Shown here one piece after another: positions 1 through 8,343 of a stretch of 64,000 nt of DNA (positions within the stretch are counted from its first letter, which is position 1; every line of letters begins with the position of its first letter). Source of the DNA: Crocinitomicaceae bacterium (GTDB lineage: Bacteria; Bacteroidota; Bacteroidia; Flavobacteriales_D; Crocinitomicaceae); contig JAQVCM010000005.1 in the NCBI GenBank assembly GCA_028689775.1, forward strand, positions 1 through 64,000. Reading direction: 5' to 3'. The notes under the pieces were generated by a model. That model did no database searches. It was given only the letters and a program-made list of their open reading frames with translations, and was not told the DNA's origin. A program made the position numbers and the translations under genes.

Positions 1-33
1 AATGGACAAGCAAATAGTTCAATTATAATGATA

Positions 34-117
34 TTTTCAATTGGAATGCAGTTTTTTTCAATTGGAATGGGTTTTAACCCATTCATTGCAAATGAACAGA
101 TATGAATGGCTTTAGCC
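34..117. repeat. REP-like palindromic segment at window start
   Basis: A 15-base motif TTTTCAATTGGAATG occurs twice, at 34-48 and 55-69. It runs into the perfect inverted repeat AATGGGTTTTAACCCATT (66-83), and a second short palindrome GGCTTTAGCC follows at 108-117. No open reading frame uses this stretch. Such compact stacked palindromes resemble dispersed REP-type intergenic sequences of Bacteroidota, but this window does not contain a second copy, so the assignment is an inference. Confidence 0.3.
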
Positions 118-282
118 GAAACTTAGGATAATAATATAAAAAATTGACTTATAAAGAGAATTACAGTCAATATTATTCTATATGCTTTTTTAATTCTTGG
201 TTCGATTATTTTGAAAGTATAATCCATTTTTGTTGTTTAAATTTTAAAAGAAGCTAAAATATGATTTTTGGCAGATGTCGCT

Positions 283-460
283 TTACGTTGTGTTACTTAA
301 ATACTCTTCCGCCGTGACAATTGGAAGTGTAGCGTTTTTAAAGTCTTTTTAGTTATAATTATTGAGCAGTTAGCTTGTAAAGTAGTAAAATATTGAACAG
401 CATCTTTAAAATCTTTGAAATTAGAATTCAACGCTTTATCGATTGTTTCTTCATTCAGCT
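283..460 (-). pseudogene. C-terminal remnant of a PIN-domain toxin, frameshifted
   Basis: On the reverse strand, directly after the antitoxin stop at 460-462, about 60 codons translate as the end of a PIN-domain ribonuclease: a segment reading DFKDAVQYFTTLQANCSIII followed, after a one-base deletion in a run of A, by a segment reading KKDFKNATLPIVTAEEYLSN and a stop at 283-285. The Asp-Ala-x-Gln-Tyr and KKDF-x(7)-T-x-E-E-F/Y spacing is typical of the C-terminal half of VapC-like PIN toxins. The N-terminal half, with the first catalytic Asp, is missing. The fragment therefore cannot make an active toxin. Family assignment is by recognition of the motif pattern. Confidence 0.6.
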
Positions 461-707
461 TATTTGTATTTTTGTTCTAAATAATCAGCACGATCGTTTT
501 TAAAATCATAATTAGCTGGAATTTTGATTCCTGAAGAAAGACTTTTTATAAGTGGAGAAATTTGCATGTCATCGCTACTTTTGCCTGAAGTCACTAAATT
601 AAGGTAATTTTCTATAATTCGAGACAAGCTTAATTTTTTTTCAGATGCATAAAGTTTAGCTTTTTCAATTGCCTCTTGGTCAAGCTTTAATGTGAGTTTG
701 TGTCCAT
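460..707 (-). pseudogene. DUF6364-type antitoxin, broken by an early frameshift
   Basis: The reverse strand encodes about 80 residues matching the DUF6364 family, small proteins with a helix-turn-helix-like arrangement found beside PIN toxins: a start resembling MDTKLTLKLD, then EAIEKAKLYASEKKLSLSRI and IENYLNLV, ending in EQKYK and TAA at 460-462. The ATG at 705-707 is followed after eight bases by a missing A, which throws the rest out of frame. No in-frame start exists upstream before a stop. Because the indel lies in an A run, a sequencing error cannot be excluded, but the neighbouring toxin is also truncated, which favours real decay. Confidence 0.6.
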
Positions 708-718
708 AACTTAAAACG

Positions 719-732
719 TTTATACGTATAAA
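719..732. promoter_or_regulatory. 14-bp perfect palindrome upstream of the antitoxin remnant
   Basis: TTTATACGTATAAA is a perfect 14-bp palindrome 12 bases upstream of the DUF6364 ATG (707). Antitoxins of type II modules usually repress their own operon from such a site, so this is a likely fossil or live operator. Function is inferred from position and symmetry only. Confidence 0.4.
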
Positions 733-929
733 TATATGAAATTAGAACGTAACAATTGCGAGTTTCGATTTTTTTACGATTTCTGCCAACGCACCGGTCC
801 TTTGCTCGGTATCCTTCAGTAGAAACTTAAAATTAACCACAACACATCATAGGACTATTACGCAAAATTTATCTCTAGCCCTTCGGGCAAGACGAAAACT
901 GAGTTATTGGTGTCAGTTTCTTTATTGAA

Positions 930-1062
930 TTAGATTAGTTTTTCCAAGAGTCTAAGTCCTGCACGAATAACTTCGCTAACATTTTATACCTTCCGACCGA
1001 AACTTGGCTACTAACGAATTGGTCAAAATATTTTCCGAGCGATACTGAGGTGTTTTATATTT
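930..1062 (-). pseudogene. ParD-like antitoxin remnant
   Basis: Reverse-strand translation gives a segment reading SENILTNSLVAKFRSEGIK and then, after a one-base shift, NVSEVIRAGLRLLEKLI followed by a stop at 930-932. The second segment is the hallmark of ParD/CopG-type ribbon-helix-helix antitoxins, where SASEVIRAGLRLLE is nearly invariant. Neither a clean start nor a full C-terminal toxin-binding tail is present, and no ParE-like toxin is visible downstream. I read it as a dead antitoxin fragment. Confidence 0.55.
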
Positions 1063-1222
1063 CAAAATCTTTTTTGTAAAGTCACCAAAAATTGGTAAAT
1101 ATAAAAATCACAATTGAGATTAAGAATTTATATTTATACAAGGTTTTTATGAAATTGTCACCAAGGTTTTGCAGCTACCCGCGGGTCGGCGCCATGCGTT
1201 TTTTATGGTATCGCTATTCATA

Positions 1223-1549
1223 TTATATGAGTTGAATGTATTGTTTTTCCAAAGTTACATTGAAGTGAATATCAGCTTCTAATGCTTTGAAAACTTTTAA
1301 AATGGTGTCAATCGTTGCACTATTTGTATGACTTTCCAATTTAGAAATTTGTGATTTTTGCACGCCGACAAGACTTCCAAGTTGTTCTTGTGTCAAGTTG
1401 CGTTCTAAGCGTGCGGTTTTTATCATTCTTCCCAATACATCCATGCGAAGTTCATATTCATATTCGTCCCGTTCTTCTGTTCCAAGTTTTCCGAGATATT
1501 TGTCTTTCATTTCGATAAGTGAGTATGATTTTGTTTCTTTAGTTGCCAT
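1223..1549 (-). CDS. HigA-type XRE family antitoxin
   Basis: This 108-residue protein has a canonical Cro/C1-type helix-turn-helix at about residues 38-92, including RLERNLTQEQLGSLVGVQKS and QISKLES. The N-terminal 35 residues form a charged helical arm with YLGKLGTEERDEYEYEL, typical of Bacteroidota HigA antitoxins that pair with Gp49/RelE-like toxins. It should bind and neutralise the cognate toxin and repress the operon. The start is ATG 1549, two bases after the toxin stop (1552), which is the usual toxin-first HigBA order. The reading frame is intact although the toxin gene is frameshifted, so it may survive as an orphan repressor or immunity factor. Confidence 0.85.
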   Translation of the reverse strand: MATKETKSYSLIEMKDKYLGKLGTEERDEYEYELRMDVLGRMIKTARLERNLTQEQLGSLVGVQKSQISKLESHTNSATIDTILKVFKALEADIHFNVTLEKQYIQLI

Positions 1550-1551
1550 TT

Positions 1552-1892
1552 CTATTTAGTTAATTTGTTTTCAAAATATTTTGCCCTAATGTTTACAGCT
1601 CTCTCAATTTCTTTTTTTGGAACTTTATCTACTTTCTTTACAAATCCATGAGTTGCTAAAACTAATGTTTCTTGCCCATTTTCCTTGTCCCAAAAAGCAA
1701 GAAGTCTAATTTGTTTTCCGGAATACTTCACTCTAATTCCCAAATGTCATTTTGTAACTTTTTAAACAACTTTGGATCATTCGTTTGTTCAGCAATGTCA
1801 AGGTTGTAGAAAATTTTCTTAATCGTTTTAATATCAAGCTCAGAAATGAATTTTTCGGCTTCTTCTAAAAATCTTGTTTGAAAGTACTGCAC
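1552..1892 (-). pseudogene. HigB/Gp49-like RelE-ParE toxin, frameshifted
   Basis: Two overlapping reverse frames together make one toxin of about 113 residues. The first frame carries YFQTRFLEEAEKFISELD and ends with LFKKLQNDIWELE and a stop at 1728-1730. The second continues as IRVKYSGKQIRLLAFWDK, LVLATHGFVKKVDKVPKKEI and NIRAKYFENK. In intact relatives DIWE-(L/F)-R-V-K-Y is continuous, and restoring one A near 1740 rejoins the frames. A GTG at 1890-1892 gives a start of the expected length; the frame also stays open to an ATG at 2003. As written, the mRNA interferase cannot be made in full. A base-calling error in a short run is the alternative. Confidence 0.75.
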
Positions 1893-2003
1893 ATTTGATT
1901 TTTTATGTAAAGATATGAAGAGTTTCCATATTTGGCAACTCTTGTTAGTTTGTTTTTTCAAGTATGGAATTCCATCGTGTACCTTAAGGTTGGCTAAACC
2001 CAA

Positions 2004-2406
2004 TTAGCGAGCGCTATTACTTCGTGGTGGATTATATCCACTATATCTTTTTTATTTAATTCAAAATTAACAACAAATCCATTGTTAAACATTTATCATT
2101 CTTTTCCAACATTGCAAATTTTGATAATTTCATAGCCGTCGTTGATTTACAAGTGTAAATATATAAAATCCAAAACCAGATCCATTATATCCAGCGGATT
2201 TTTTATCGATTCCTTTTTATGGATGGTTATGTGTGTGAAATATTGGTGGCATGGAAAATCATAAATTAAAAGAACTATTCAAAGAAATTAGATTCTAGCG
2301 TTAACTTTAAGTTTTGATTGAAATTCGCAATATTCAACCTAAAATCCCGAGTTAACTCTTGCAAACCTTATTTTTCTTGTTAAATTTGAATTTGTAAATA
2401 AATGCT
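2004..2406. other. Intergenic region with a short decayed reading frame
   Basis: About 400 bases without a supportable gene. The only coding-like trace is a forward start at 2251 giving MENHKLKELFKEIRF and a stop at 2296-2298. The next frame continues as DSSVNFKF, which looks like the first 20 codons of a lost protein. No terminator hairpin or clear -7 box was identified. Confidence 0.35.
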
Positions 2407-3534
2407 ATGATTCCAAGACTGTTGCAAGAAAGGGTGAAAAGTCATCTTTTGAATAATAAAATATTGATTCTGATGGGATCAAAAGGAGTTGGTAAAAAGA
2501 AATTGATTCTGGATTCAATTGACGATCTTTCAGAAGTCTTGATCTTGGATGCGAACATCAAAAAAGTAAAAAAAGAGTTGGCATTTACCAACGAGAAAGA
2601 ATTGATTGAGAAAATTGGAGGTAAACACTTTGTGCTCATTGAAGACGCACAATACCTGACCGACTTACAGCAAATCATTGAAACCATTTTGTTTGGTGAC
2701 GAAAATCTAACACTCATTCTCACGTGCTCGTTCGAACCCTTGCTCGATGAAATTTTGAGAGAGGCACTGCACATGCAAGGCTTGATTTTAAATTTATATC
2801 CACCATTATTTCAAGAAATTGCCAATCAAATTGGAATCGTTGAGTTCGACAAAACTCTTCCGAAGCGCTTGGTTTATGGAAATTATACGGAAGTGATTTC
2901 AGACGATGAAAACAAAGAAGAATTCTTGATGAATCTGATTGAGAAAGCAATTTTCACGAACTTTTCACCCAAGGAGCGAATCAACAAAGGAGATAAGTTG
3001 TTGAAAATGCTTCAAATTTTAGCCTTTGAAGTCGGTGAACCAATTTCGTATAACGACGTTGGGTTCCGTTGTGGACTTGACAATGAAACCGTTGAGCGGT
3101 ACATCGACTTGTTGCAAAAAGCGTTTATTTTGATCAAAATACCAACCTACTACAACGGTCATAAATATGAATTAAAGAAAGCGCACACGGTTTATTTTTA
3201 TGATAACGGTATTCGAAATGCGATCATTCGTAACTTTAACGAAATCGATTTACGAAATGACCTGGATGTACTTTGGAAAAACTGGTTGATCTCTGAAAGA
3301 ATAAAATGGAACATACAGAATGACAACAATTTGACATATTACTTTTGGAGAACGAATACCAAACAACACATGGATTTCATCGAAGTGAAAGACGATAAAG
3401 TCAGTGCCTATAAATCCATTTGGGACAAACGTAAAAAACCTAAATTTCCGCTGAGTTTCAAAACCGCATACCCACAAGCAACAACACACGCATTGAATCG
3501 TTCCACGTATTGGGGCTTTTTATCAAAAAAATAA
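2407..3534 (+). CDS. AAA-family ATPase with DUF4143 C-terminal domain
   Basis: The 375-residue protein opens with a P-loop ATPase domain: Walker A GSKGVGKKKL at about residues 24-33 and a hydrophobic Walker B strand HFVLIEDAQ near 74-82, where the second acidic residue is replaced by Ala. The C-terminal half (about 190-375) has the winged-helix then DUF4143 arrangement common in bacterial ATPases of the AAA_14/DUF4143 type. Family members are widespread in Bacteroidota and their biological role is mostly undefined. The gene starts at ATG 2407 and ends 9 bases before the aldehyde dehydrogenase, so the two may be cotranscribed. It lies beside decayed toxin-antitoxin genes, but no toxin partner is evident. 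Confidence 0.75.
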   Translation: MIPRLLQERVKSHLLNNKILILMGSKGVGKKKLILDSIDDLSEVLILDANIKKVKKELAFTNEKELIEKIGGKHFVLIEDAQYLTDLQQIIETILFGDENLTLILTCSFEPLLDEILREALHMQGLILNLYPPLFQEIANQIGIVEFDKTLPKRLVYGNYTEVISDDENKEEFLMNLIEKAIFTNFSPKERINKGDKLLKMLQILAFEVGEPISYNDVGFRCGLDNETVERYIDLLQKAFILIKIPTYYNGHKYELKKAHTVYFYDNGIRNAIIRNFNEIDLRNDLDVLWKNWLISERIKWNIQNDNNLTYYFWRTNTKQHMDFIEVKDDKVSAYKSIWDKRKKPKFPLSFKTAYPQATTHALNRSTYWGFLSKK

Positions 3535-3543
3535 AACGACAAA

Positions 3544-4986
3544 ATGGAAAAACTTAAAAACTTCATCAACGGACAATTCATCGAACCAATCAACGGTCAA
3601 TACCTTGATAATTATGAGCCAGCAACCGGAAAGGTATATTCCTTAATTCCTGATTCAGATGAAAAAGACATCGAATTGGCGATTCAAGCAGCAGAAAAAG
3701 CATTTCCGATTTGGTCTAAAATGAGCATTGAAGATCGAAGCGAAATCATGCTGAAAATTGCAAAAGGAATCGAAGATCGTATGGATGATTTTGTGAAAGC
3801 TGAATCGAGAGACAATGGAAAACCTGAAAAACTAGCATTGCAAGTCGACATTCCACGAGCAGTATCTAACTTTCATTTTTTCGCAACTGGAATTTTACAT
3901 TTTGCGTCCGAATCGCATGCAATGGAGGGCATTGGTGTAAATTACACGACGCGGAAACCGATTGGAATCGTTGGCTGCATTTCTCCGTGGAATTTACCGT
4001 TGTATTTATTTACATGGAAAATCGCTCCTGCACTAGCTGCAGGGAATTGCGTCATTGCCAAACCTTCTGAAGTGACACCTTATACCGCTTATTTATTGGG
4101 ACAAGTGATCAAAGAATCTGGAATGCCTGATGGTGTTTTGAACATCGTTCACGGATACGGCCACCGCGCTGGCGATGCCATTGTGAAACATCCTTTGGTA
4201 AAAGCAATTTCGTTTACAGGAGGAACCAAAACCGGAGAATACATTGCGCAAACAGCAGCGCCGATGTTTAAGAAATTGTCCCTAGAATTGGGTGGGAAAA
4301 ATCCAAACATCATCTTTGACGATTGTGATTTTGATAAAATGTTGGCAACAACCGTACAATCTTCTTTTGCAAATCAAGGTCAAATTTGTTTGTGTGGTTC
4401 ACGAATCTTTGTTCAACGCGGTATTTATGAAAAATTTAAAACGGCTTTTGTTGAACGTGTGAATGCGCTAAAAGTTTCTTTTCCAAGCGACCCGACGGCA
4501 AAAATGGGTGCTTTGGTTTCTAAGCCACACCTCGAGAAAGTGATTTCGTATATTGAATTAGCAAAATCTGAAGGTGGAAAAGTCATCGCTGGTGGAAAGC
4601 AAGTTCACTTGGATGCACCATACAACGAAGGCTATTACTTACAAGCAACTGTTATTGAAGGCTTGTCGTACGCTTGCAGAACCAACCAAGAGGAGATTTT
4701 TGGACCAGTTGTTACCCTCACACCTTTCGATACCGAAGAAGAAGTTTTGATGATGGCCAATTCTACAAAGTATGGTTTGAGTGCAACGCTGTGGACCAAT
4801 AACCTACAACGTGCTCACCGCATGGCGAATGAGATTGATGCTGGAATTGTATGGATCAATTCGTGGTTAGTCAGAGATTTACGAACGCCTTTTGGAGGAA
4901 TTAAAGCTTCGGGAGTCGGAAGAGAAGGTGGCTGGGATGCGCTTCGATTCTTTACAGAGGCAAAAAATGTGTTTATTAAGTATTAA
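3544..4986 (+). CDS. NAD(P)-dependent aldehyde dehydrogenase (ALDH superfamily)
   Basis: This 480-residue protein is a full-length ALDH that oxidises an aldehyde to the carboxylate. The general-base signature LELGGKNPNIIFDDCDFD is present, followed by the catalytic cysteine in NQGQICLCGSR, the cofactor-binding FTGGTKTGEYIA segment, and the C-terminal EEIFGPVVTLTPFDTEEE motif. The N-terminal FINGQFIEPINGQYLDNYEP resembles the ALDH8/2-aminomuconate and hydroxymuconic semialdehyde dehydrogenase group, but substrate cannot be fixed from sequence. The start at 3544 is 9 bases after the ATPase stop. No aromatic catabolism genes lie next to it, although paaABC is elsewhere in the window. Confidence 0.9.
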   Translation: MEKLKNFINGQFIEPINGQYLDNYEPATGKVYSLIPDSDEKDIELAIQAAEKAFPIWSKMSIEDRSEIMLKIAKGIEDRMDDFVKAESRDNGKPEKLALQVDIPRAVSNFHFFATGILHFASESHAMEGIGVNYTTRKPIGIVGCISPWNLPLYLFTWKIAPALAAGNCVIAKPSEVTPYTAYLLGQVIKESGMPDGVLNIVHGYGHRAGDAIVKHPLVKAISFTGGTKTGEYIAQTAAPMFKKLSLELGGKNPNIIFDDCDFDKMLATTVQSSFANQGQICLCGSRIFVQRGIYEKFKTAFVERVNALKVSFPSDPTAKMGALVSKPHLEKVISYIELAKSEGGKVIAGGKQVHLDAPYNEGYYLQATVIEGLSYACRTNQEEIFGPVVTLTPFDTEEEVLMMANSTKYGLSATLWTNNLQRAHRMANEIDAGIVWINSWLVRDLRTPFGGIKASGVGREGGWDALRFFTEAKNVFIKY

Positions 4987-5143
4987 TTTTACAGAATAAT
5001 AAACGGTATTTCTCGTTAATAAGCATGTTTTTTAGATAAAATGGGCAGAGAGAACCAGTGCTTAAACCGTTTGTTAATCAGTGTTTTGAATGTTTAACTG
5101 TGTTATTTAACACATAAATGTCTTAATTAAACCAAAAGGGCAT

Positions 5144-5151
5144 TATCTTTG
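5144..5151 (+). promoter_or_regulatory. Bacteroidota -7 promoter box of the desaturase gene
   Basis: TATCTTTG matches the TAnnTTTG -7 consensus of the Bacteroidota housekeeping sigma factor and lies 52 bases upstream of the desaturase ATG at 5204. No matching -33 TTG was clearly recognised. Confidence 0.5.
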
Positions 5152-5203
5152 CCGAAACTTCAATGCATAGAATAGTTAATGTGCATTTAAATTATGTTTG
5201 AAT

Positions 5204-6292
5204 ATGGAATTTATAAAATTCAACAAGCGAGACGCTTTCTCCAAGGAACTCGCACTAGAAGTGAACGAATACTTAAAAGCCAACAACAAGAATAAATTCG
5301 GTAGTTGGAAAATATTTTTGAAGGTACCTTTGATGTTTAGTATCTATTTGGTTCCTTATTTTCTAATGATTTTTGGTGTGATCGAAAACCAGTGGATGAT
5401 GTTACTTGCAGCAGCAATTATGGGATTTGGTATGTCTGGAATTGGATTAGCAATTATGCACGATGCCAACCACGGTTCTTTCTCACGATATGACTGGGTG
5501 AACAAATTAATGAGTTATTCCATGGAAGTATTAGGCGGAAACAGCTTAAACTGGAAAATTCAACACAACGTGTTGCATCATAGTTTTACAAATGTGCACG
5601 ATTTAGACGAAGACATCAAACCTGCTCCATTGTTGAGATTCTCACCAAATGAACCATTCAAGAAAATACACAGATTCCAAATGTATTATGCGTGGTTCTT
5701 TTACAGTTTGATGACACTCTCATGGATGACCAACAAAGATTTCATGCAGTTGATTCGTTACAAAAAGAAAGATTTGTTGAAATCTCAGAACATTACGTAT
5801 CGTAAAGCAATGACCCAGTTGATTATCAACAAAACGCTATACTATATCGGTATTGCTGTGATCCCAATGTTGGTATTGGATATTAATTTCTTCCAATGGT
5901 TACTTGGATTCTATGTGATGCACTTTGTAAGTGGTTCGATGTTGGCTTTTATTTTCCAACCAGCACACGTAATTGAGGAAACAACTTTTATCAAACCGGA
6001 TACATACAAAGACGAAAATCCTGAAGAAAGTTGGGCGGTTCACCAAATGAAAACAACAGCTAACTTTGAAAACTGGAATCCAATTTTCACATGGTATGTT
6101 GGAGGATTGAATTATCAGATCGAACATCATTTGTTCCCAGACATTTCTCACATCCATTATCCGAAGATTTCTAAAATCGTTAGAAAAGTAGCGAAGAAAC
6201 ACGATGTTCCGTACCGCTACCATAAAATGTGGTTTGGTGCGATTGCATCTCACTTGAAAATGTTAAATAAATTAGGGAAACCAACGGTTTAA
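5204..6292 (+). CDS. Membrane fatty acid desaturase (acyl-lipid/linoleoyl-CoA desaturase type)
   Basis: This di-iron membrane desaturase of 362 residues has the three histidine boxes in order: HDANH near residue 84, HNVLHH near 121, and QIEHH near 303. The last box, with Gln in place of the first His, is typical of front-end and acyl-lipid desaturases. Hydrophobic segments lie at about 38-90 and 200-250. It should insert a double bond into membrane fatty acids, relevant to cold adaptation. I chose ATG 5204; a TTG at 5198 is in frame but unlikely. A TAnnTTTG box lies upstream and a strong hairpin terminator follows, so it is monocistronic. Confidence 0.88.
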   Translation: MEFIKFNKRDAFSKELALEVNEYLKANNKNKFGSWKIFLKVPLMFSIYLVPYFLMIFGVIENQWMMLLAAAIMGFGMSGIGLAIMHDANHGSFSRYDWVNKLMSYSMEVLGGNSLNWKIQHNVLHHSFTNVHDLDEDIKPAPLLRFSPNEPFKKIHRFQMYYAWFFYSLMTLSWMTNKDFMQLIRYKKKDLLKSQNITYRKAMTQLIINKTLYYIGIAVIPMLVLDINFFQWLLGFYVMHFVSGSMLAFIFQPAHVIEETTFIKPDTYKDENPEESWAVHQMKTTANFENWNPIFTWYVGGLNYQIEHHLFPDISHIHYPKISKIVRKVAKKHDVPYRYHKMWFGAIASHLKMLNKLGKPTV

Positions 6293-6303
6293 ATACAAGA
6301 TTC

Positions 6304-6340
6304 AAAAAAGCGTCATTTACTCAGTAGATGACGCTTTTTT
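6304..6340 (+). terminator. Rho-independent terminator after the desaturase
   Basis: AAAAAAGCGTCAT at 6304-6316 pairs with ATGACGCTTTTTT at 6328-6340, leaving an 11-base loop and a T run. The A and T tracts make it functional in both directions in principle. Confidence 0.85.
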
Positions 6341-6383
6341 TATTTAATAACATTTTTGTTAAATTTTGTGTAAATAACTTGGA

Positions 6384-6429
6384 TTTTTTGGTTCTGTGAT
6401 TAGAGAACCAAAAAAACTATATACCTTTG
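6384..6429 (+). promoter_or_regulatory. Operator palindrome and -7 box of the efflux operon
   Basis: A 12-bp perfect inverted repeat, TTTTTTGGTTCT at 6384-6395 and AGAACCAAAAAA at 6404-6415, is separated by 8 bases. It directly precedes the -7 box TACCTTTG at 6422-6429, placing it over the -33 region, where a repressor would block polymerase. The first gene behind it encodes a GbsR/MarR regulator, so autoregulation is the simplest reading. The -7 box ends only 4 bases before the annotated ATG at 6434. Confidence 0.65.
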
Positions 6430-6433
6430 CGCC

Positions 6434-6931
6434 ATGATTTCAAAAATGCTTTGTTCAGATGATAGTATAGCAATCACTCGAGACCAATTGATGTTGGTGG
6501 AAAAGTTGGGTGTTTTATATGAGCATTCTGGTATGCAACCAGCAGCAGCACGCGTGGCTTCATTGCTTGTAATCGCAGATCAAACCGAGTTGACGTTTGA
6601 TCAGATTCGCGCAACGATGAGGTTAAGTAAGAGTGCAACCAGCAATGCAATCAATACGTTGTTAAATACAAAAAGAATTATTTACATCACCAAACCAGGA
6701 GATCGCAAACGGTATTTTACGAGTGACGTAAGAGAATGGAAGGCAGGTTTCTTGGATAAGTTTGGAGAAATGATGCACATTGTTGAGGTGTACAATGAAG
6801 TGTTAAAGCAACGCACAAAAGAAACGCCAGAGTTTAATAAAGACCTGGAAGAGATGATTAGTTTGATGAGTTTCATTTTTGATGAGATTCCAAAACTTTT
6901 CAAAAAATGGGATAATCAAAATCAAATCTAA
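6434..6931 (+). CDS. GbsR/MarR family transcriptional regulator of the RND efflux operon
   Basis: This 165-residue winged-helix protein belongs to the GbsR branch of the MarR superfamily. The helix-turn-helix spans about residues 47-105, with LTFDQIRATMRLSKSATSNA as the turn and recognition helix and ITKPGDRKRYF as the wing. The C-terminal region is helical and probably dimerises. It leads an operon with TolC, adaptor and RND genes (7-base gap to the next gene), so it most likely represses the pump and is relieved by a toxic ligand. The -7 box sits so close to the ATG that the transcript would be leaderless; ATG 6446 (codon 5) is an alternative start. Confidence 0.88.
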   Translation: MISKMLCSDDSIAITRDQLMLVEKLGVLYEHSGMQPAAARVASLLVIADQTELTFDQIRATMRLSKSATSNAINTLLNTKRIIYITKPGDRKRYFTSDVREWKAGFLDKFGEMMHIVEVYNEVLKQRTKETPEFNKDLEEMISLMSFIFDEIPKLFKKWDNQNQI

Positions 6932-6937
6932 AATAGA

Positions 6938-8290
6938 ATGAGTCAAACAAGTAGAATAGCGATTGTTGTGCTCTCCATGTTGTCAATAGCATTTAAAGGC
7001 TATTCACAAGATGGAAAACAACCTTTCACGCTTAAAAGTAGTATTGAGTATAGCTTGAAAAACAATCCGACCAGCACGATCTATAACAATCAAGCTGAGA
7101 TTTCAAGATTTAACAACCGACTAGCGTTAGCGAGTTATTTGCCAAAAATTAATGGAAATGCAACGGTAGATTACAATGCGAAATTGCCGACAACCATTAT
7201 GCCGGCTGGTGTTTTTGGAAATCCGGAAGAAATTCGTTTGAGTTTGGGGAACAAACACCAAAATGGTGCTTCTGTTCAATTGGATCAAAAGGTTTTTGAC
7301 ATGTCTTCCGCCTATTCTTTAACAGCGATGAAAAAGAATTTAGAATTGGCTCAATTGCAAATTTTGAAGAACAACGAAGGTTTGATTTATCAAACAGCAA
7401 CTGCTTATTACCAGGTTTTAATCATTGGTCAACAGCAAAAACTATTGCAGGAAAATGAAAAACAATATGCTGATTTGTTGAAGATTTTGAAATTACAATA
7501 CGATAAAGGGGTAATCAAAAAAATGGATTACGACCGAACACGGGTAGCTTACAACAACATCACAGCTCAATTGGTTTTGTTGGAGACCAATAAGAAACTA
7601 GCCTTGAATCAATTGAAAGTTTCCATCGGCATGCCGATGAGTGAAAACATCACCATTGAAGAAGGAGTAGAAGTAGAAATGGACGTTGCTCCACCAGCTG
7701 CAACGACAGCAGATGTTTCTAAAAGATTGGATTTTTTAATTCAAGATCAAAACATCATGTTGAAAGAAATTCACGTGAAAACACTGAAAGTTGCAGGTTT
7801 ACCTTCGCTAACTGCTTATGCAAGATACGGTGCCAATGCGTACGGAAATGATTTCGGACAATCCTTTGATAGATGGTTTGACTATTCAGCAGTTGGAGTG
7901 AAATTAACCGTTCCGATTTTTAATGGAATGAGTGTTTATAGCAACTATAGAATTGGTCAATTGGATTTGATCAACATGAAAGAGACGGCAAAATTAAATG
8001 TTCAGAACTTCTTGTTGGAATCTGAAAATGCAAACACGCAATTGTTTAGTTCGTATACGAGTTTGATTACCAACAAAGAAAACATGCAACTGGCAAAAGA
8101 AGTACACGAAGCAAGTAACCTGGAATACAAAGAGGGAACTTCATCCTTGACAGATTTATTGAATTCTGATTATTCATACAAAGAAGCGCAAAGTAATTAC
8201 ATCAACTCGTTGTTGAATTACTTGACCAGTAAAATGCAGTATGAAAAATCAAAAGGTACATTAACAGATTACGTAAATCAACTTAAATAG
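6938..8290 (+). CDS. TolC-family outer membrane efflux protein
   Basis: This 450-residue outer membrane factor has an N-terminal signal peptide (about 1-23, ending GYSQ) and two OEP repeats with long amphipathic helices, visible as heptad-like stretches at about 150-215 and 345-440. The end includes EASNLEYKEGTSSLTDLLNS, a typical TolC-fold turn. It should form the trimeric exit duct for the RND pump encoded downstream. The 7-base gap to the regulator and shared orientation indicate one operon. The start is ATG 6938. Confidence 0.9.
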   Translation: MSQTSRIAIVVLSMLSIAFKGYSQDGKQPFTLKSSIEYSLKNNPTSTIYNNQAEISRFNNRLALASYLPKINGNATVDYNAKLPTTIMPAGVFGNPEEIRLSLGNKHQNGASVQLDQKVFDMSSAYSLTAMKKNLELAQLQILKNNEGLIYQTATAYYQVLIIGQQQKLLQENEKQYADLLKILKLQYDKGVIKKMDYDRTRVAYNNITAQLVLLETNKKLALNQLKVSIGMPMSENITIEEGVEVEMDVAPPAATTADVSKRLDFLIQDQNIMLKEIHVKTLKVAGLPSLTAYARYGANAYGNDFGQSFDRWFDYSAVGVKLTVPIFNGMSVYSNYRIGQLDLINMKETAKLNVQNFLLESENANTQLFSSYTSLITNKENMQLAKEVHEASNLEYKEGTSSLTDLLNSDYSYKEAQSNYINSLLNYLTSKMQYEKSKGTLTDYVNQLK

Positions 8291-8343
8291 CTAAGTACAA
8301 TTTAAATTGTTTAGCACTATTCTTTAAATTTTTAATAAAATCC

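Noticed and set aside
2442..2774. Long reverse-strand open frame inside the AAA/DUF4143 gene
   Set aside because: It is antisense to a well-supported ATPase frame with Walker motifs, and its translation has no recognisable domain.
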